This document shows positions 17,103 through 25,769 of a stretch of DNA of 64,000 nt, one piece after another. The DNA is from Streptomyces hyaluromycini (GTDB taxonomy: Bacteria; Actinomycetota; Actinomycetes; Streptomycetales; Streptomycetaceae): positions 149,209 to 213,208 of the forward strand of contig NZ_BCFL01000027.1 of assembly GCF_002217755.1 (NCBI RefSeq). Reading direction: 5' to 3'. Position 1 is the stretch's first letter. Each line of letters opens with the position of its first letter. The notes under the pieces are model-generated. The model saw only the letters and a program-made list of their open reading frames with translations. It was not told the DNA's origin and did not search any database. A program made the position numbers and the translations under genes.

Positions 17103-18260
17103 GTGCGCCGTACGTTGTTCAACGAGGATCACGAGGCGTTCCGGGAGACCATCCGCGCCTTCATCGAGGCCGAGGTCGTACCGGTGTACGACGAGTGGTT
17201 CGCGGCAGGCCAGGCCCCCCGGGACTTCTACTACAAGCTCGCCGAGCTCGGCGTCTTCGGTATCCGCGTCGACGAGGAGTACGGCGGCGCCGGCATCGAC
17301 TCCTACAAGTTCGAGGCCGTCCTGTACGAGGAGACCGCCCGTGCGGGCGTCGCCTTCGGCGGCTCCGGCGTGCACGTCCTGCTCGGCCTGCCCTACATAA
17401 AGCTGCTGGCGACCGACGAGCAGAAGAAGCGGTACCTGCCGAAGTTCGTCTCCGGCGAGGAGATGTGGGCGATCGCGATGACCGAGCCGGGCACCGGCTC
17501 CGACCTCGCGGGCATGAAGACCACCGCCAAGCTCAGCGAGGACGGCACGCACTACGTCCTCAACGGCGCCAAGACCTTCATCACCGGCGGTGTGCACGCC
17601 GACCGCATGATCGTCTGCGCCCGTACCGCGGCGCCCACCAAGGAGGACCGCCGGCACGGCATCTCCCTCTTCGTCGTGGACACCAAGGCGGAGGGCTACT
17701 CGGTCGGCCGCAAGCTCGACAAGCTCGGCCTGAAGACCTCCGACACCGCCGAGCTCGCGTTCGTCGACGTCAAGGTCCCGGCCGAGGACCTCCTCGGCGA
17801 GGAGAACAAGGGCTTCTACTACCTCGGCCACAACCTCGCCTCCGAGCGCTGGGGCATCGCCTTCGGCGCCTACGCGCAGGCCAAGGCCGCCGTCCGGTTC
17901 GCCAAGCAGTACGTGCAGGAGCGCGTCGTCTTCGGCCAGCCCGTCGCCGCCTTCCAGAACACCAAGTTCGAGCTGGCCGCCTGCCAGGCCGAGGTGGACG
18001 CCGCCGAGGCCGTCGTGGACCGCGCCACCGAGGCCCTGGACGCCGGTGAGCTGACCCCCGCCGAGGCCGCCAGCGCCAAGCTGTTCACCACCGAGGTCGC
18101 CCACCGCGTGATCGACCGCTGCCTCCAGCTGCACGGCGGCTACGGCTTCATGAACGAGTACCCGATCGCTCGCCTGTACGCGGACAACCGCGTCAACCGG
18201 ATCTACGGTGGCACCAGCGAGATCATGAAGACGATCATCGCGAAGGACATGGGCCTGTAA
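17103..18260 (+). CDS. acyl-CoA dehydrogenase
   Basis: A 385-residue FAD flavoenzyme that introduces the alpha-beta double bond in acyl-CoA. Motifs: AMTEPGTGSDLAGMKT, LNGAKTFITGGVHAD, LQLHGGYGFMNEYPIARLY and RIYGGTSEIMKTIIAKDMGL at the C terminus. It differs from the operon's acdH product and may act on longer acyl chains; the TesB-type thioesterase gene follows by 35 bp, so the two are probably co-transcribed. GTG 17103 was chosen because GGAGGTGG precedes it by 7 bases and homologous proteins begin with RRTxFNEDHEAF; an ATG at 17076 is the alternative. Confidence 0.88.
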   Translation: MRRTLFNEDHEAFRETIRAFIEAEVVPVYDEWFAAGQAPRDFYYKLAELGVFGIRVDEEYGGAGIDSYKFEAVLYEETARAGVAFGGSGVHVLLGLPYIKLLATDEQKKRYLPKFVSGEEMWAIAMTEPGTGSDLAGMKTTAKLSEDGTHYVLNGAKTFITGGVHADRMIVCARTAAPTKEDRRHGISLFVVDTKAEGYSVGRKLDKLGLKTSDTAELAFVDVKVPAEDLLGEENKGFYYLGHNLASERWGIAFGAYAQAKAAVRFAKQYVQERVVFGQPVAAFQNTKFELAACQAEVDAAEAVVDRATEALDAGELTPAEAASAKLFTTEVAHRVIDRCLQLHGGYGFMNEYPIARLYADNRVNRIYGGTSEIMKTIIAKDMGL

Positions 18261-18295
18261 GGTCCCCGCAATTACCGGCCAGTAGAAAAGGTGCC

Positions 18296-19162
18296 ATGGA
18301 CGAGGCACTAAGTGATCTTCTCGATCTGCTCGACCTGGAGCAGATCGAGGAGAACATCTTCCGCGGCCAGTCCCGGTCCGCCGTCGTCCCGCGCGTCTTC
18401 GGCGGGCAGGTGGCGGCCCAGGCGCTGGTCGCCGCCGGACGCACCGTCCCGGCGGACCGGCACGCCCACTCGCTGCACGCGTACTTCCTGCGCCCCGGCG
18501 ACCCGGGCGCGCCCATCGTCTACACGGTCGAGCGCCTCCGCGACGGCCGCTCCTTCACCACCCGGCGCGCGGTCGCCGTCCAGCACGGCCGGCCGATCTT
18601 CGCCCTGTCGGCCTCCTTCCAGCTGGACGAGGAGGGTCTCGAACACCAGACCCCGATGCCGCCCGCGCCCGACCCGGCGACCCTGCCCACCTCGGCGGAA
18701 CGCCTCCGCGGCTACGACCACCTCGATCCGGCCGTCGTGGAGAAGTTCATTGAGGCCCGCGAGGCCATCGACCTGCGCTACGTCGAGGAGCCGCCGTTCG
18801 GCAAGTACGGCGAGCCGCGCGAGCCGCACAGCCAGGTGTGGTTCCGCACCAACGGCAAGCTCGACGACGACCCCCTGCTGCACGTCGTCCTCGCGACGTA
18901 CGTCTCCGACATGACCCTCCTCGACTCCGTCCTGCTCGCGCACGGCCGCGGCGGCTGGGCGGTCGGGGACGTGGTGGGCGCCTCCCTCGACCACGCCATG
19001 TGGTTCCACCGGCCGTTCCGCGCCGACGAGTGGCTGCTCTACGACCAGGAGTCCCCGTCCGCGCACGGTGGCCGCGGGCTCGGCCAGGCCCGGATCTACA
19101 CCCAGGACGGTTCACTCGCCATTTCCGTGATCCAGGAGGGTGTGGTCCGCGTCCCCAGGTAG
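18296..19162 (+). CDS. tesB: acyl-CoA thioesterase II
   Basis: A 288-residue double-hotdog thioesterase that hydrolyses medium- and long-chain acyl-CoA. The first hotdog has RVFGGQVAAQALVAAGRTV and HSLHAYFLRPGD; the second has LASLDHAMWFHRP-like GASLDHAMWFHRPFRADEW, followed by GRGLGQARIYTQDGSLAISVIQEG. These match TesB, with the catalytic Asp in the SLDH segment. It follows the acyl-CoA dehydrogenase gene in the same direction and is itself followed after 9 bp by a cation transporter gene, so transcription may continue. Start ATG 18296. Confidence 0.93.
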   Translation: MDEALSDLLDLLDLEQIEENIFRGQSRSAVVPRVFGGQVAAQALVAAGRTVPADRHAHSLHAYFLRPGDPGAPIVYTVERLRDGRSFTTRRAVAVQHGRPIFALSASFQLDEEGLEHQTPMPPAPDPATLPTSAERLRGYDHLDPAVVEKFIEAREAIDLRYVEEPPFGKYGEPREPHSQVWFRTNGKLDDDPLLHVVLATYVSDMTLLDSVLLAHGRGGWAVGDVVGASLDHAMWFHRPFRADEWLLYDQESPSAHGGRGLGQARIYTQDGSLAISVIQEGVVRVPR

Positions 19163-19171
19163 AACTGGGGC

Positions 19172-20203
19172 ATGGCCCAAGCCGAACACCTCGAACAGAC
19201 CCGGCAGGACGGCGGCGAGAGCACCGGCACGGTGATCGTCGCCGCCGTCGCCAATCTCGGGATCGCGCTCGCCAAGGCGGTCGCCGGAGTCATCAGCGGC
19301 TCCAGCGCGATGCTCTCCGAGGCGGCGCACTCGGTCGCCGACACCGTCACCGAGCTGCTGCTGCTCACCGCGCTCAAACGCAGCGAGAAGCCCGCCGACG
19401 AGGAGCACCCCCTCGGCTACGGCCCCGAGCGGTACATCTGGGCCATGCTCGCCGCCGTCGCCACCTTCGTCGGCGGCGCCGTGTTCTCCCTCTACGACGG
19501 CATCCACACCCTGGCCGTGGGGGAGAAGCCGGGCGACCCGCTGGTGTCGTACATCGTGCTCGCCGTCGCCTTCGCGCTGGAGGGTTTCTCGCTGCGCACG
19601 GGGCTCAGGCAGGCGCGCGGGGAGGCGGCCCGCTTCAAGGCGCCGTTCAAGCTGTACCTCCGGAACACCCCGGACACCGCCGTGAAGGCCGTGGTGATGG
19701 AGGACTCGGCCGCGCTCGTCGGGCTGGTGCTCGCGGCCGGCGGGCTGCTGGGCGGCCAGCTGACCGGCTCCGGCGTCTGGGACGGCCTCGCCTCCCTCCT
19801 CATCGGCCTGCTCCTGCTGTACGTCGCCTGGGTGCTGGGCCGGTCCAACGCCGAGCTGCTCATCGGGCGGCCGCTGCCGAGGTCCGTGCGGGAGCAGATC
19901 CGGGCGGAGCTGCTGGAGTCCGAGCACATCGTGGCCGTACTGGAGCTGACCACGCTGGTGCAGGGCCCGGACGAGGCGCTGGTCGCCGCCAAGGTGGACT
20001 TCCGGGACGTGTCGACGGCGGCCGAGATCGAGTGGGCCTGCGAGCGGGCCGAACAGCGGCTGCGGGCCGCGTTCCCGGCGATCGGCCGGGTGTACCTGGA
20101 CCCCACTCCGGGACCGACCGCAGGGTCGGCTCCGGGGTCGGCTCCGGGGTTGGCTCCGGAGTCGACCCCGGGGCCGGTGAGCTCGGGGGATCACGGTCGG
20201 TGA
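19172..20203 (+). CDS. cation diffusion facilitator family transporter
   Basis: A 343-residue membrane protein of the CDF family that exports divalent metals such as Zn2+ or Mn2+ against protons. Six hydrophobic segments are visible. The metal-site signature in TM2 is SEAAHSVADTVTE (HxxxD), and TM5 has AVVMEDSAAL, where E/D replace the HxxxD of zinc transporters, so the metal may be Mn or Fe rather than Zn. EEHPLGYGPERYIW is also typical. The C-terminal cytoplasmic domain (~210-300) is followed by a low-complexity tail of repeated GSAPG-like units encoded by 12-bp direct repeats. Start ATG 19172. Confidence 0.88.
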   Translation: MAQAEHLEQTRQDGGESTGTVIVAAVANLGIALAKAVAGVISGSSAMLSEAAHSVADTVTELLLLTALKRSEKPADEEHPLGYGPERYIWAMLAAVATFVGGAVFSLYDGIHTLAVGEKPGDPLVSYIVLAVAFALEGFSLRTGLRQARGEAARFKAPFKLYLRNTPDTAVKAVVMEDSAALVGLVLAAGGLLGGQLTGSGVWDGLASLLIGLLLLYVAWVLGRSNAELLIGRPLPRSVREQIRAELLESEHIVAVLELTTLVQGPDEALVAAKVDFRDVSTAAEIEWACERAEQRLRAAFPAIGRVYLDPTPGPTAGSAPGSAPGLAPESTPGPVSSGDHGR

Positions 20204-20268
20204 TCGTCCGACGTGCCGTCCGCCTTGTCCGGAATTAAGCTCTATGAGTGAAATGCCGCACAGTGCAT

Positions 20269-20300
20269 GTGCCGCATAGCGGACGTGCCGCGTAGCGGAC
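20269..20300. repeat. two 16-bp direct repeats in a leader
   Basis: GTGCCGCATAGCGGAC is followed immediately by GTGCCGCGTAGCGGAC, one base different. They lie 27-58 bp upstream of the FG-repeat secreted protein gene and could be a regulator-binding tandem or part of the mRNA leader. Confidence 0.5.
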
Positions 20301-20326
20301 GTAAGTCCGGCAGAAAGGTATTTCCC

Positions 20327-20659
20327 ATGCGAGTACAGCGCGCGAGGCGTCTCGCCGCGATGTCTGCCGCCGGCCTGCTGCTGGCCGGTGGAGCCGCGGT
20401 CGGCGCCGCGGGTACCGCCTCGGCGGCCCCCGCCTCCACTCACCAGAACGTGGTCACCGGCGGCTTCGGCTGCAACAACTCCCGGTTCGGCGGCGGGTTC
20501 AACAACGGCTGCCGATTCAGCAACTTCGGGTTCGTCCCCGTCGTCCCGGTCGTCCCCGTAGTGGTCGTCCCCACCGTCGGGTTCGGCGGCTTCGGCGGGT
20601 TCGGCGGCTTCAACGGTTTCGGCGGCTTCGGTGGCTTCAACGGTTTCGGTTTCGGCTGA
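20327..20659 (+). CDS. secreted FG-repeat protein
   Basis: A 110-residue exported protein. Residues 1-34 form a Sec signal peptide (RVQRARRLAAMSAAGLLLAG ... TASAAPA). The mature part has a segment with two cysteines (GFGCNNSRFGGGFNNGCRF), a hydrophobic valine-proline stretch (VPVVPVVPVVVVP) and a C-terminal run of FGG, FNG and GFG units. It is low-complexity and aromatic-glycine rich, like nucleoporin FG or structural secretory proteins; the role is unknown. A surface or assembly function is inference. ATG 20327 is preceded by AGAAAGG. A terminator hairpin follows. Confidence 0.75.
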   Translation: MRVQRARRLAAMSAAGLLLAGGAAVGAAGTASAAPASTHQNVVTGGFGCNNSRFGGGFNNGCRFSNFGFVPVVPVVPVVVVPTVGFGGFGGFGGFNGFGGFGGFNGFGFG

Positions 20660-20708
20660 ACCGACCGGGCACAACCGGCCCAGGAACCGAGGGTCTAGGT
20701 CAGGCCAC

Positions 20709-20742
20709 GATGTGCGGCTCCCGCGTGAGGGGGCCGCACATC
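20709..20742. terminator. bidirectional terminator
   Basis: A 10-bp perfect stem (GATGTGCGGC / GCCGCACATC) with a further C-rich/G-rich pairing in the loop, between the convergent FG-repeat and phosphatase-like genes. Confidence 0.8.
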
Positions 20743-20755
20743 GCTCTTCCGGATG

Positions 20756-21544
20756 TCAGGCCAGTCCCGCCTCGGCCAGCAGATACGCGGTCATCGGGTC
20801 GTAGTACCGCGGGCTGAGCACATGGTCGTCCAGCGGTACGGCCACCTGGAGGGTGCCCTCCGACTCGGCGAGGAACAGCGCCGGGTCGTTGCAGTCCGCG
20901 TATCCGACCGAGTCCAGGCCGACCTGCGCCGCGTACCCCGCCCAGCCGTGGTCGGCGACGACCAGGTCCGGCTGCGGCCTGCCCTCGCGCTCCAGACCGC
21001 CCAGGATGGCCTTCATCGGCTCACCGGAATGCGTGTGCCACAGCGTCGCGCCGTGCTCAAGCACCGCCACGTCGGCGAACTGCATGACGTATCCCTCGTC
21101 CGTCTGCAGCCCGTCCGGGATGACCACGATCTCGCAGCCGGCGGTGCGCAGCGCGGCAGCCGTCGCCCGGTGCACATCCAGCAGACCGCCCGGGTGGCCG
21201 GTCGCGAACAGCACCCGCTGCCGCCCCTCGGCCGCCTTGCGCAGCCGCGCCGCCAGCCGGTTCAGGCCGTCCACGGTCAGCTCGGGGTCGATGGTGTCCT
21301 GGCCGTACCGGTACTCGGGGTCGTCGTTCACCCCGACCCGCTCGGCCATCACGGCCAGCACGTCCTGCTCGTCGGTCCAGCGGTCGCCGAGTTCCAGTCC
21401 CAGCCACCAGTTGCGCTCGCCGTTGGCCAGCTTGCGGTAATGGAGCAGGTTGTTCTCGCGGGGGGTGGCGACATCGCCCGCGATACGGGTCTTCACAAGG
21501 TGCTCTACGAGCTCGGCGCGGCTGGGCGTCCCGGGTATCGGCAT
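20756..21544 (-). CDS. phosphatase-like protein (actinobacterial)
   Basis: A 262-residue soluble protein; close streptomycete relatives are usually labelled phosphatase, from memory, without a proven substrate. Conserved-looking blocks are RENNLLHYRKLANGERNWWLG, RQRVLFATGHPGGLLDVHRA and DLVVADHGWAGYAAQVGLD. The ATGHPGG and ADHGW segments could build a phosphate or metal site, but no classical HAD or PHP signature is complete. Start ATG 21544. It is encoded just downstream of the PucR gene, 66 bp apart and in the same direction, so the two may be co-transcribed. Confidence 0.6.
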   Translation of the reverse strand: MPIPGTPSRAELVEHLVKTRIAGDVATPRENNLLHYRKLANGERNWWLGLELGDRWTDEQDVLAVMAERVGVNDDPEYRYGQDTIDPELTVDGLNRLAARLRKAAEGRQRVLFATGHPGGLLDVHRATAAALRTAGCEIVVIPDGLQTDEGYVMQFADVAVLEHGATLWHTHSGEPMKAILGGLEREGRPQPDLVVADHGWAGYAAQVGLDSVGYADCNDPALFLAESEGTLQVAVPLDDHVLSPRYYDPMTAYLLAEAGLA

Positions 21545-21609
21545 AGCCTCATTGTGGGGCAGCGCACTGTGCGGTTTCCCTGCGTATCGCCCGCTGGGAC
21601 GTGCGTCAC

Positions 21610-23145
21610 TCACTCCTGCCGCAGGGCGAACCACAGCTCCATCCGTACGTCCGGATCGTCGAGTTCGACGCGGAGGAGCTCCGCGGAGCGGGCGATGCGC
21701 TGCCGCACGGTGTTGCGGTGGACGGACAGGGCGACCGCCGTACGGTCCCAACTGCCGTGCAGGGAGAGCCAGGTGCGCAGCGTCTCGACGAGAGCGGGGT
21801 GTTCGGCGAGGGGTTCGAGCAGTTCACGTGCGTGGGCCTGGGCCGCTTCCCTCGGGACGAGGTCGTCGAGAGCCGGACGGGTGCGGTGCCGGACGAGGGG
21901 GGTGCGGGTCGCTCGGGCGCGGGCCAGTGCGCGGGTCGCTTGCGCGGCTGCGGCCGACAGGTGCTGTGGGGGTGCGGGGGCGCTGACACCTAGGGTCCAG
22001 CCGGGCTGTGGCTGGGGTGCGAGGTCGGCGGGGACGAGGACTTGGACGATGTCCCCTACCGGGTCGATGAGAGTCGAGCCGAGTGAGGCGCCTAGTGCGG
22101 TGGCGGCCAGGAGGTCCGGCGGCTGCGGGTGGGTTGTGGCTGGTCGCGCAGTTCCCCGCGCCCCTACAAGAAGGTTGGCACGGTCGCGTTGGTCGTTCGG
22201 TGAGGCGTGGACGACGAACCAGGTGTCCCCCCTGCCCAGCAGCGGGGCCACCTCCTCAGCCGTGCCTCCCAGCAGGAGTCTCACGAGTGCCGAGGTGCGG
22301 GCCGCGCCCGAGCCGCTCTGCTGTTCGCCGGTGAGGAGGGTGAGGAGGACCGCGGCGACGGAGGCGATGGTGTGGTCGCCGGGTTCGCGGGCCGGGGTGG
22401 CCACGCCGAGTACGAAGCCGGTGCCGAGGGTGTAGGCCGCGAGGTGGGTGCCGGCCGTGGCGTGGGTGGCGGAGGCGGGGGTGCCGGGGCCCGACGGGCG
22501 TACGACCTCCGCGAGCTCGGCCAGGGAGGCGGTCTGCGGAGCCTCCGGTCGCCGGCCCGCCGACGCGATCTCCGCACCCTCCGGGCCGTACAGGGCCGTC
22601 CAGCCGCCGACCCGCTGGGCCAGCTGCCGCAGCACCGACGGCACCGGGTCCGGGCGGGCCGCCGCGGTGGCGAGGCTCTGCTGGGCCTCCGTGACGCGGC
22701 GCAGCTCGGCCAGGCGGGCCTGGGCCAGGAGCTGCCAGACCGCGCGGGCGACGGCGGTGAACGGGGTCTGCGGCGGGACCTCGACGAGCGGGAGGCCGTA
22801 GGTGTCGCAGGCCTCGACCAGCGCGCGCGGGACCGTGTCGTGCACGGGCACCAGGCCGAAGCCGAGGGCGGCGCCGCCCGCCGCGACGATCCGGGAGACG
22901 TAGTCGTCGAAGTAGGTCCCCGAGCCCGCCGCGTCCGGGATGTGCACCCCGGCCGTCAGCAGCAGCTCGCCGCCCAGCAGGTACGGGTACGGGTCGGCCA
23001 TCTCCGAGGTGTGCGCCGCGTGGACGACCGGGGGCGGGTCGGACGGCCCGGCGATCTGGCGCAGGGCCAGGTCCTCGCGGGCCAGGAGGGCGGCGAGGGG
23101 CACGGCGGGGGTGGGAGGCGTGGGGGGAACCGCGGGGTCCGGCAT
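21610..23145 (-). CDS. PucR-family transcriptional regulator
   Basis: A 511-residue regulator with an N-terminal PucR ligand-type domain (~15-140), a central GGDEF-like fold segment, and the C-terminal PucR HTH (~450-511): LVETLRTWLSLHGSWDRTAVAL then SVHRNTVRQRIARSAELLRV. PucR proteins commonly control purine, amine or amino-acid catabolism. It is divergent from the symporter-agmatinase-ThDP operon and likely controls it. ATG 23145 is preceded by AAGGAA; another ATG 18 bp upstream is possible but lacks a ribosome site. Residues around LVGARGTARPATTHPQPP are encoded by a REP-like repeat inserted in frame. Confidence 0.85.
   Translation of the reverse strand: MPDPAVPPTPPTPAVPLAALLAREDLALRQIAGPSDPPPVVHAAHTSEMADPYPYLLGGELLLTAGVHIPDAAGSGTYFDDYVSRIVAAGGAALGFGLVPVHDTVPRALVEACDTYGLPLVEVPPQTPFTAVARAVWQLLAQARLAELRRVTEAQQSLATAAARPDPVPSVLRQLAQRVGGWTALYGPEGAEIASAGRRPEAPQTASLAELAEVVRPSGPGTPASATHATAGTHLAAYTLGTGFVLGVATPAREPGDHTIASVAAVLLTLLTGEQQSGSGAARTSALVRLLLGGTAEEVAPLLGRGDTWFVVHASPNDQRDRANLLVGARGTARPATTHPQPPDLLAATALGASLGSTLIDPVGDIVQVLVPADLAPQPQPGWTLGVSAPAPPQHLSAAAAQATRALARARATRTPLVRHRTRPALDDLVPREAAQAHARELLEPLAEHPALVETLRTWLSLHGSWDRTAVALSVHRNTVRQRIARSAELLRVELDDPDVRMELWFALRQE
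22136..22165. repeat. REP-like element copy inside the PucR gene
   Basis: GTGGCTGGTCGCGCAGTTCC continuing CCGCGCCCCT matches the arm of the repeats at 41289, 56787 and 61104. Here only one arm is present and it is read in frame on the opposite strand as part of the PucR protein. Confidence 0.65.
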
Positions 23146-23269
23146 GGTGTGCGTTTCCTTCATCCCGTACGGCTCGAATGGATGAAACGTACACTTCGCA
23201 GCCGCTTTCCGGCCACCTAGTGTCGGTGACCGTCACCCGCCGGCGAGACCCCCAGTGAAGGAGGGCCCT

Positions 23270-24733
23270 GTGGCCGTCGACTACGCAGTGATCGTGATCT
23301 ATCTGGCAGGCATGCTGGCCATGGGCTGGTGGGGCATGCGCCGCGCCAGGTCGAAGAGCGAGTTCCTGGTGGCCGGGCGCCGCCTCGGGCCCGTCATGTA
23401 CTCCGGCACCATGGCCGCGATCGTCCTCGGCGGCGCGTCCACCATCGGCGGGGTCGGGCTGGGGTACCAGTACGGGCTGTCCGGTGCCTGGATGGTGTTC
23501 ACCATCGGACTGGGCCTGCTGGCCCTCTCCGTCTTCTTCTCGGCCCGGATCGCCCGCCTCAAGGTGTACACCGTCTCCGAGATGCTCGATCTGAGGTACG
23601 GCGGCCGGGCCGGGGTCATCTCGGGCGTGGTCATGTGGGCGTACACCCTCATGCTCGCCGTCACCTCGACCATCGCGTACGCCACGATCTTCGACGTCCT
23701 CTTCGACATGAACCGGACCGTCGCGATCATCCTCGGCGGCTCGATCGTCGTCGCCTACTCGACGCTCGGCGGCATGTGGTCGATCACGCTGACGGACATG
23801 GTCCAGTTCGTGGTGAAGACCATCGGCGTGCTGCTGCTCCTGCTCCCCGTCGCCGTGGTGAAGGCCGGCGGCTTCGGCGAGATGAAGGCGAAGCTGCCGA
23901 CGACGTACTTCGACCCGCTCGGCATCGGCGGCGAGACGATCTTCACGTACGTGCTGATCTACACCTTCGGCATGCTCATCGGGCAGGACATCTGGCAGCG
24001 GGTCTTCACGGCGCGCGGCGACCGGACGGCGAAGTGGGGCGGCACGGTGGCCGGCACGTACTGCCTGGTCTACGCCCTCGCCGGGGCGGTGATCGGTACG
24101 GCGGCCAAGGTGCTGTACCCGAAGCTGGGCAGCCCGGACGACGCCTTCGCGACCATCGTCAAGGACGAACTCCCGGTCGGTGTGCGGGGGCTGGTGCTGG
24201 CGGCCGCGCTGGCCGCGGTGATGTCGACGTCCTCCGGCGCGCTGATCGCCTGCGCGACCGTCGCCAACAACGACATCTGGTCGAGGCTGCGGGGGCGGGC
24301 CGGGGCCGCTGATCGGGACCACGACGAGGTGCGGGGCAACCGGGTCTTCATCCTGGTCATGGGGATCGGGGTGATCGGCACGGCCATCGCCCTCAGCGAC
24401 GTCGTCGAGGCGCTGACCGTGGCGTACAACCTGCTCGTCGGCGGTCTCCTCGTGCCGATCCTCGGCGGGCTGCTGTGGAAGCGCGGCACGGTCCAGGGCG
24501 CCCTATCCGCCGTGATCGTCGGCGGCCTCGCGGTGATCGGCCTGATGGCGGGCTACGGCATCCTCGCCAACGAGCCGGTCTACTACGGCCTCCTCTCCTC
24601 CCTCGTCGCCTACGTCGCCGTCTCCCTGGCGACGAGGCCGACCGACGCGACCGTGCTGGCGAACTGGCGCGAGCGGCTCGCGGGCCGGGGCACCCCCGAA
24701 CTCGTGTCCGAACCGGTCCCGGCCCACCAGTAG
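23270..24733 (+). CDS. sodium:solute symporter (SSS family)
   Basis: A 487-residue membrane transporter with about 13 hydrophobic segments. Family features: AVDYAVIVIYLAGMLAMGWW at the N terminus, a SEFLVAGRRLGPVM block, YGGRAGVISGVVMWAYT, and ALAAVMSTSSGALIACATV, where the serines belong to the Na+ site of the LeuT-like fold. It probably imports the substrate degraded by the downstream agmatinase-family and ThDP enzymes. GTG 23270 follows GAAGGAGGG at ideal spacing; a GTG 15 bp upstream would place the ribosome site inside the gene. PucR is divergent across 124 bp. Confidence 0.9.
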   Translation: MAVDYAVIVIYLAGMLAMGWWGMRRARSKSEFLVAGRRLGPVMYSGTMAAIVLGGASTIGGVGLGYQYGLSGAWMVFTIGLGLLALSVFFSARIARLKVYTVSEMLDLRYGGRAGVISGVVMWAYTLMLAVTSTIAYATIFDVLFDMNRTVAIILGGSIVVAYSTLGGMWSITLTDMVQFVVKTIGVLLLLLPVAVVKAGGFGEMKAKLPTTYFDPLGIGGETIFTYVLIYTFGMLIGQDIWQRVFTARGDRTAKWGGTVAGTYCLVYALAGAVIGTAAKVLYPKLGSPDDAFATIVKDELPVGVRGLVLAAALAAVMSTSSGALIACATVANNDIWSRLRGRAGAADRDHDEVRGNRVFILVMGIGVIGTAIALSDVVEALTVAYNLLVGGLLVPILGGLLWKRGTVQGALSAVIVGGLAVIGLMAGYGILANEPVYYGLLSSLVAYVAVSLATRPTDATVLANWRERLAGRGTPELVSEPVPAHQ

Positions 24734-24800
24734 AGTCGTAGCCAGAAGCAGTACATACGCGATGAAGCGTAAGAAAGCCTAAGGAAGAAGGCATTCCACC

Positions 24801-25769
24801 ATGAGCGGTAACGAGACGCCCCGCGGCCCCGTCGACTCCTCCCGCATCCCGCGGTACGCCGGTCCCGCGACCTTCGCCCGGCTGCCCCGTCTCGACGAGG
24901 TCGGCCGCGCCGACGTCGCGGTGGTGGGCGTGCCGTTCGACTCGGGCGTCTCGTACCGGCCGGGCGCCCGCTTCGGCGGCAACGCCATCCGCGAGGCGTC
25001 CCGGCTGCTGCGCCCCTACAACCCGGCGCAGGACGCCTCCCCCTTCGCGCTGGCGCAGGTGGCGGACGGCGGCGACATCGCGGTGAACCCCTTCGACATC
25101 AACGAGGCGGTCGAGACGATCGAGGCGGCCGCGGACGATCTCCTCGGTACGGGCGCCCGGCTGATGACCCTCGGCGGCGACCACACCATCGCGCTGCCCC
25201 TGCTGCGCTCGGTCGCCAAGAAGCACGGCCCGGTCGCGCTCCTCCACTTCGACGCCCACCTCGACACCTGGGACACCTACTTCGGCGCCGAGTACACGCA
25301 CGGCACCCCGTTCCGCCGGGCGGTGGAGGAGGGGATCCTGGACACCTCCGCCCTCTCGCACGTGGGCACCCGCGGGCCGCTGTACGGCAAGCAGGACCTG
25401 ACCGACGACGAGAAGATGGGCTTCGGCATCGTGACCTCGGCGGACATCTACCGCCGGGGCGCCGACGAGGTGGCCGACCAGCTGCGGCAGCGCATCGGCG
25501 ACCGGCCCCTCTACATATCGATCGACATCGACTGCCTGGACCCCGCACACGCCCCGGGCACCGGCACGCCCGAGGCCGGTGGTATGACGTCCAGGGAACT
25601 GCTGGAGATCCTGCGCGGTCTCTCCGCATGCAACCTCGTCTCGGCGGACGTCGTCGAGGTGGCCCCCGCGTACGACCACGCCGAGATCACCTCGGTGGCG
25701 GCCTCGCACACGGCGTACGAACTGACCACGATCATGACCCGACAGATTGCCGAGGCTCGTTCGAAGTGA
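24801..25769 (+). CDS. agmatinase-family ureohydrolase (agmatinase or guanidinobutyrase)
   Basis: A 322-residue Mn2+-dependent ureohydrolase that releases urea from a guanidino compound. All metal ligands are present: H128 in GGDHTI, D151/H153/D155 in HFDAHLDTWD, and D242/D244 in SIDIDCLDPAHAPGTG. RPGARFGGNAIRE is the usual N-terminal block. The family includes agmatinase, guanidinobutyrase and guanidinopropionase; the following ThDP enzyme overlaps it by 3 bp, favouring a catabolic role in arginine-derived 4-guanidinobutyrate degradation, which is inference. Preceded by AAGGAAGAAGG. It lies 67 bp after the symporter gene. Confidence 0.9.
   Translation: MSGNETPRGPVDSSRIPRYAGPATFARLPRLDEVGRADVAVVGVPFDSGVSYRPGARFGGNAIREASRLLRPYNPAQDASPFALAQVADGGDIAVNPFDINEAVETIEAAADDLLGTGARLMTLGGDHTIALPLLRSVAKKHGPVALLHFDAHLDTWDTYFGAEYTHGTPFRRAVEEGILDTSALSHVGTRGPLYGKQDLTDDEKMGFGIVTSADIYRRGADEVADQLRQRIGDRPLYISIDIDCLDPAHAPGTGTPEAGGMTSRELLEILRGLSACNLVSADVVEVAPAYDHAEITSVAASHTAYELTTIMTRQIAEARSK

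Noticed and set aside
20112..20175. Separate repeat element at the end of the CDF gene
   Set aside because: The 12-bp repeats are in frame and encode a Gly/Ser/Ala/Pro tail of the transporter.
18838..20238. Long plus-strand frame across the thioesterase and CDF genes
   Set aside because: Arginine/glycine-rich shadow of two well-supported genes in another frame.
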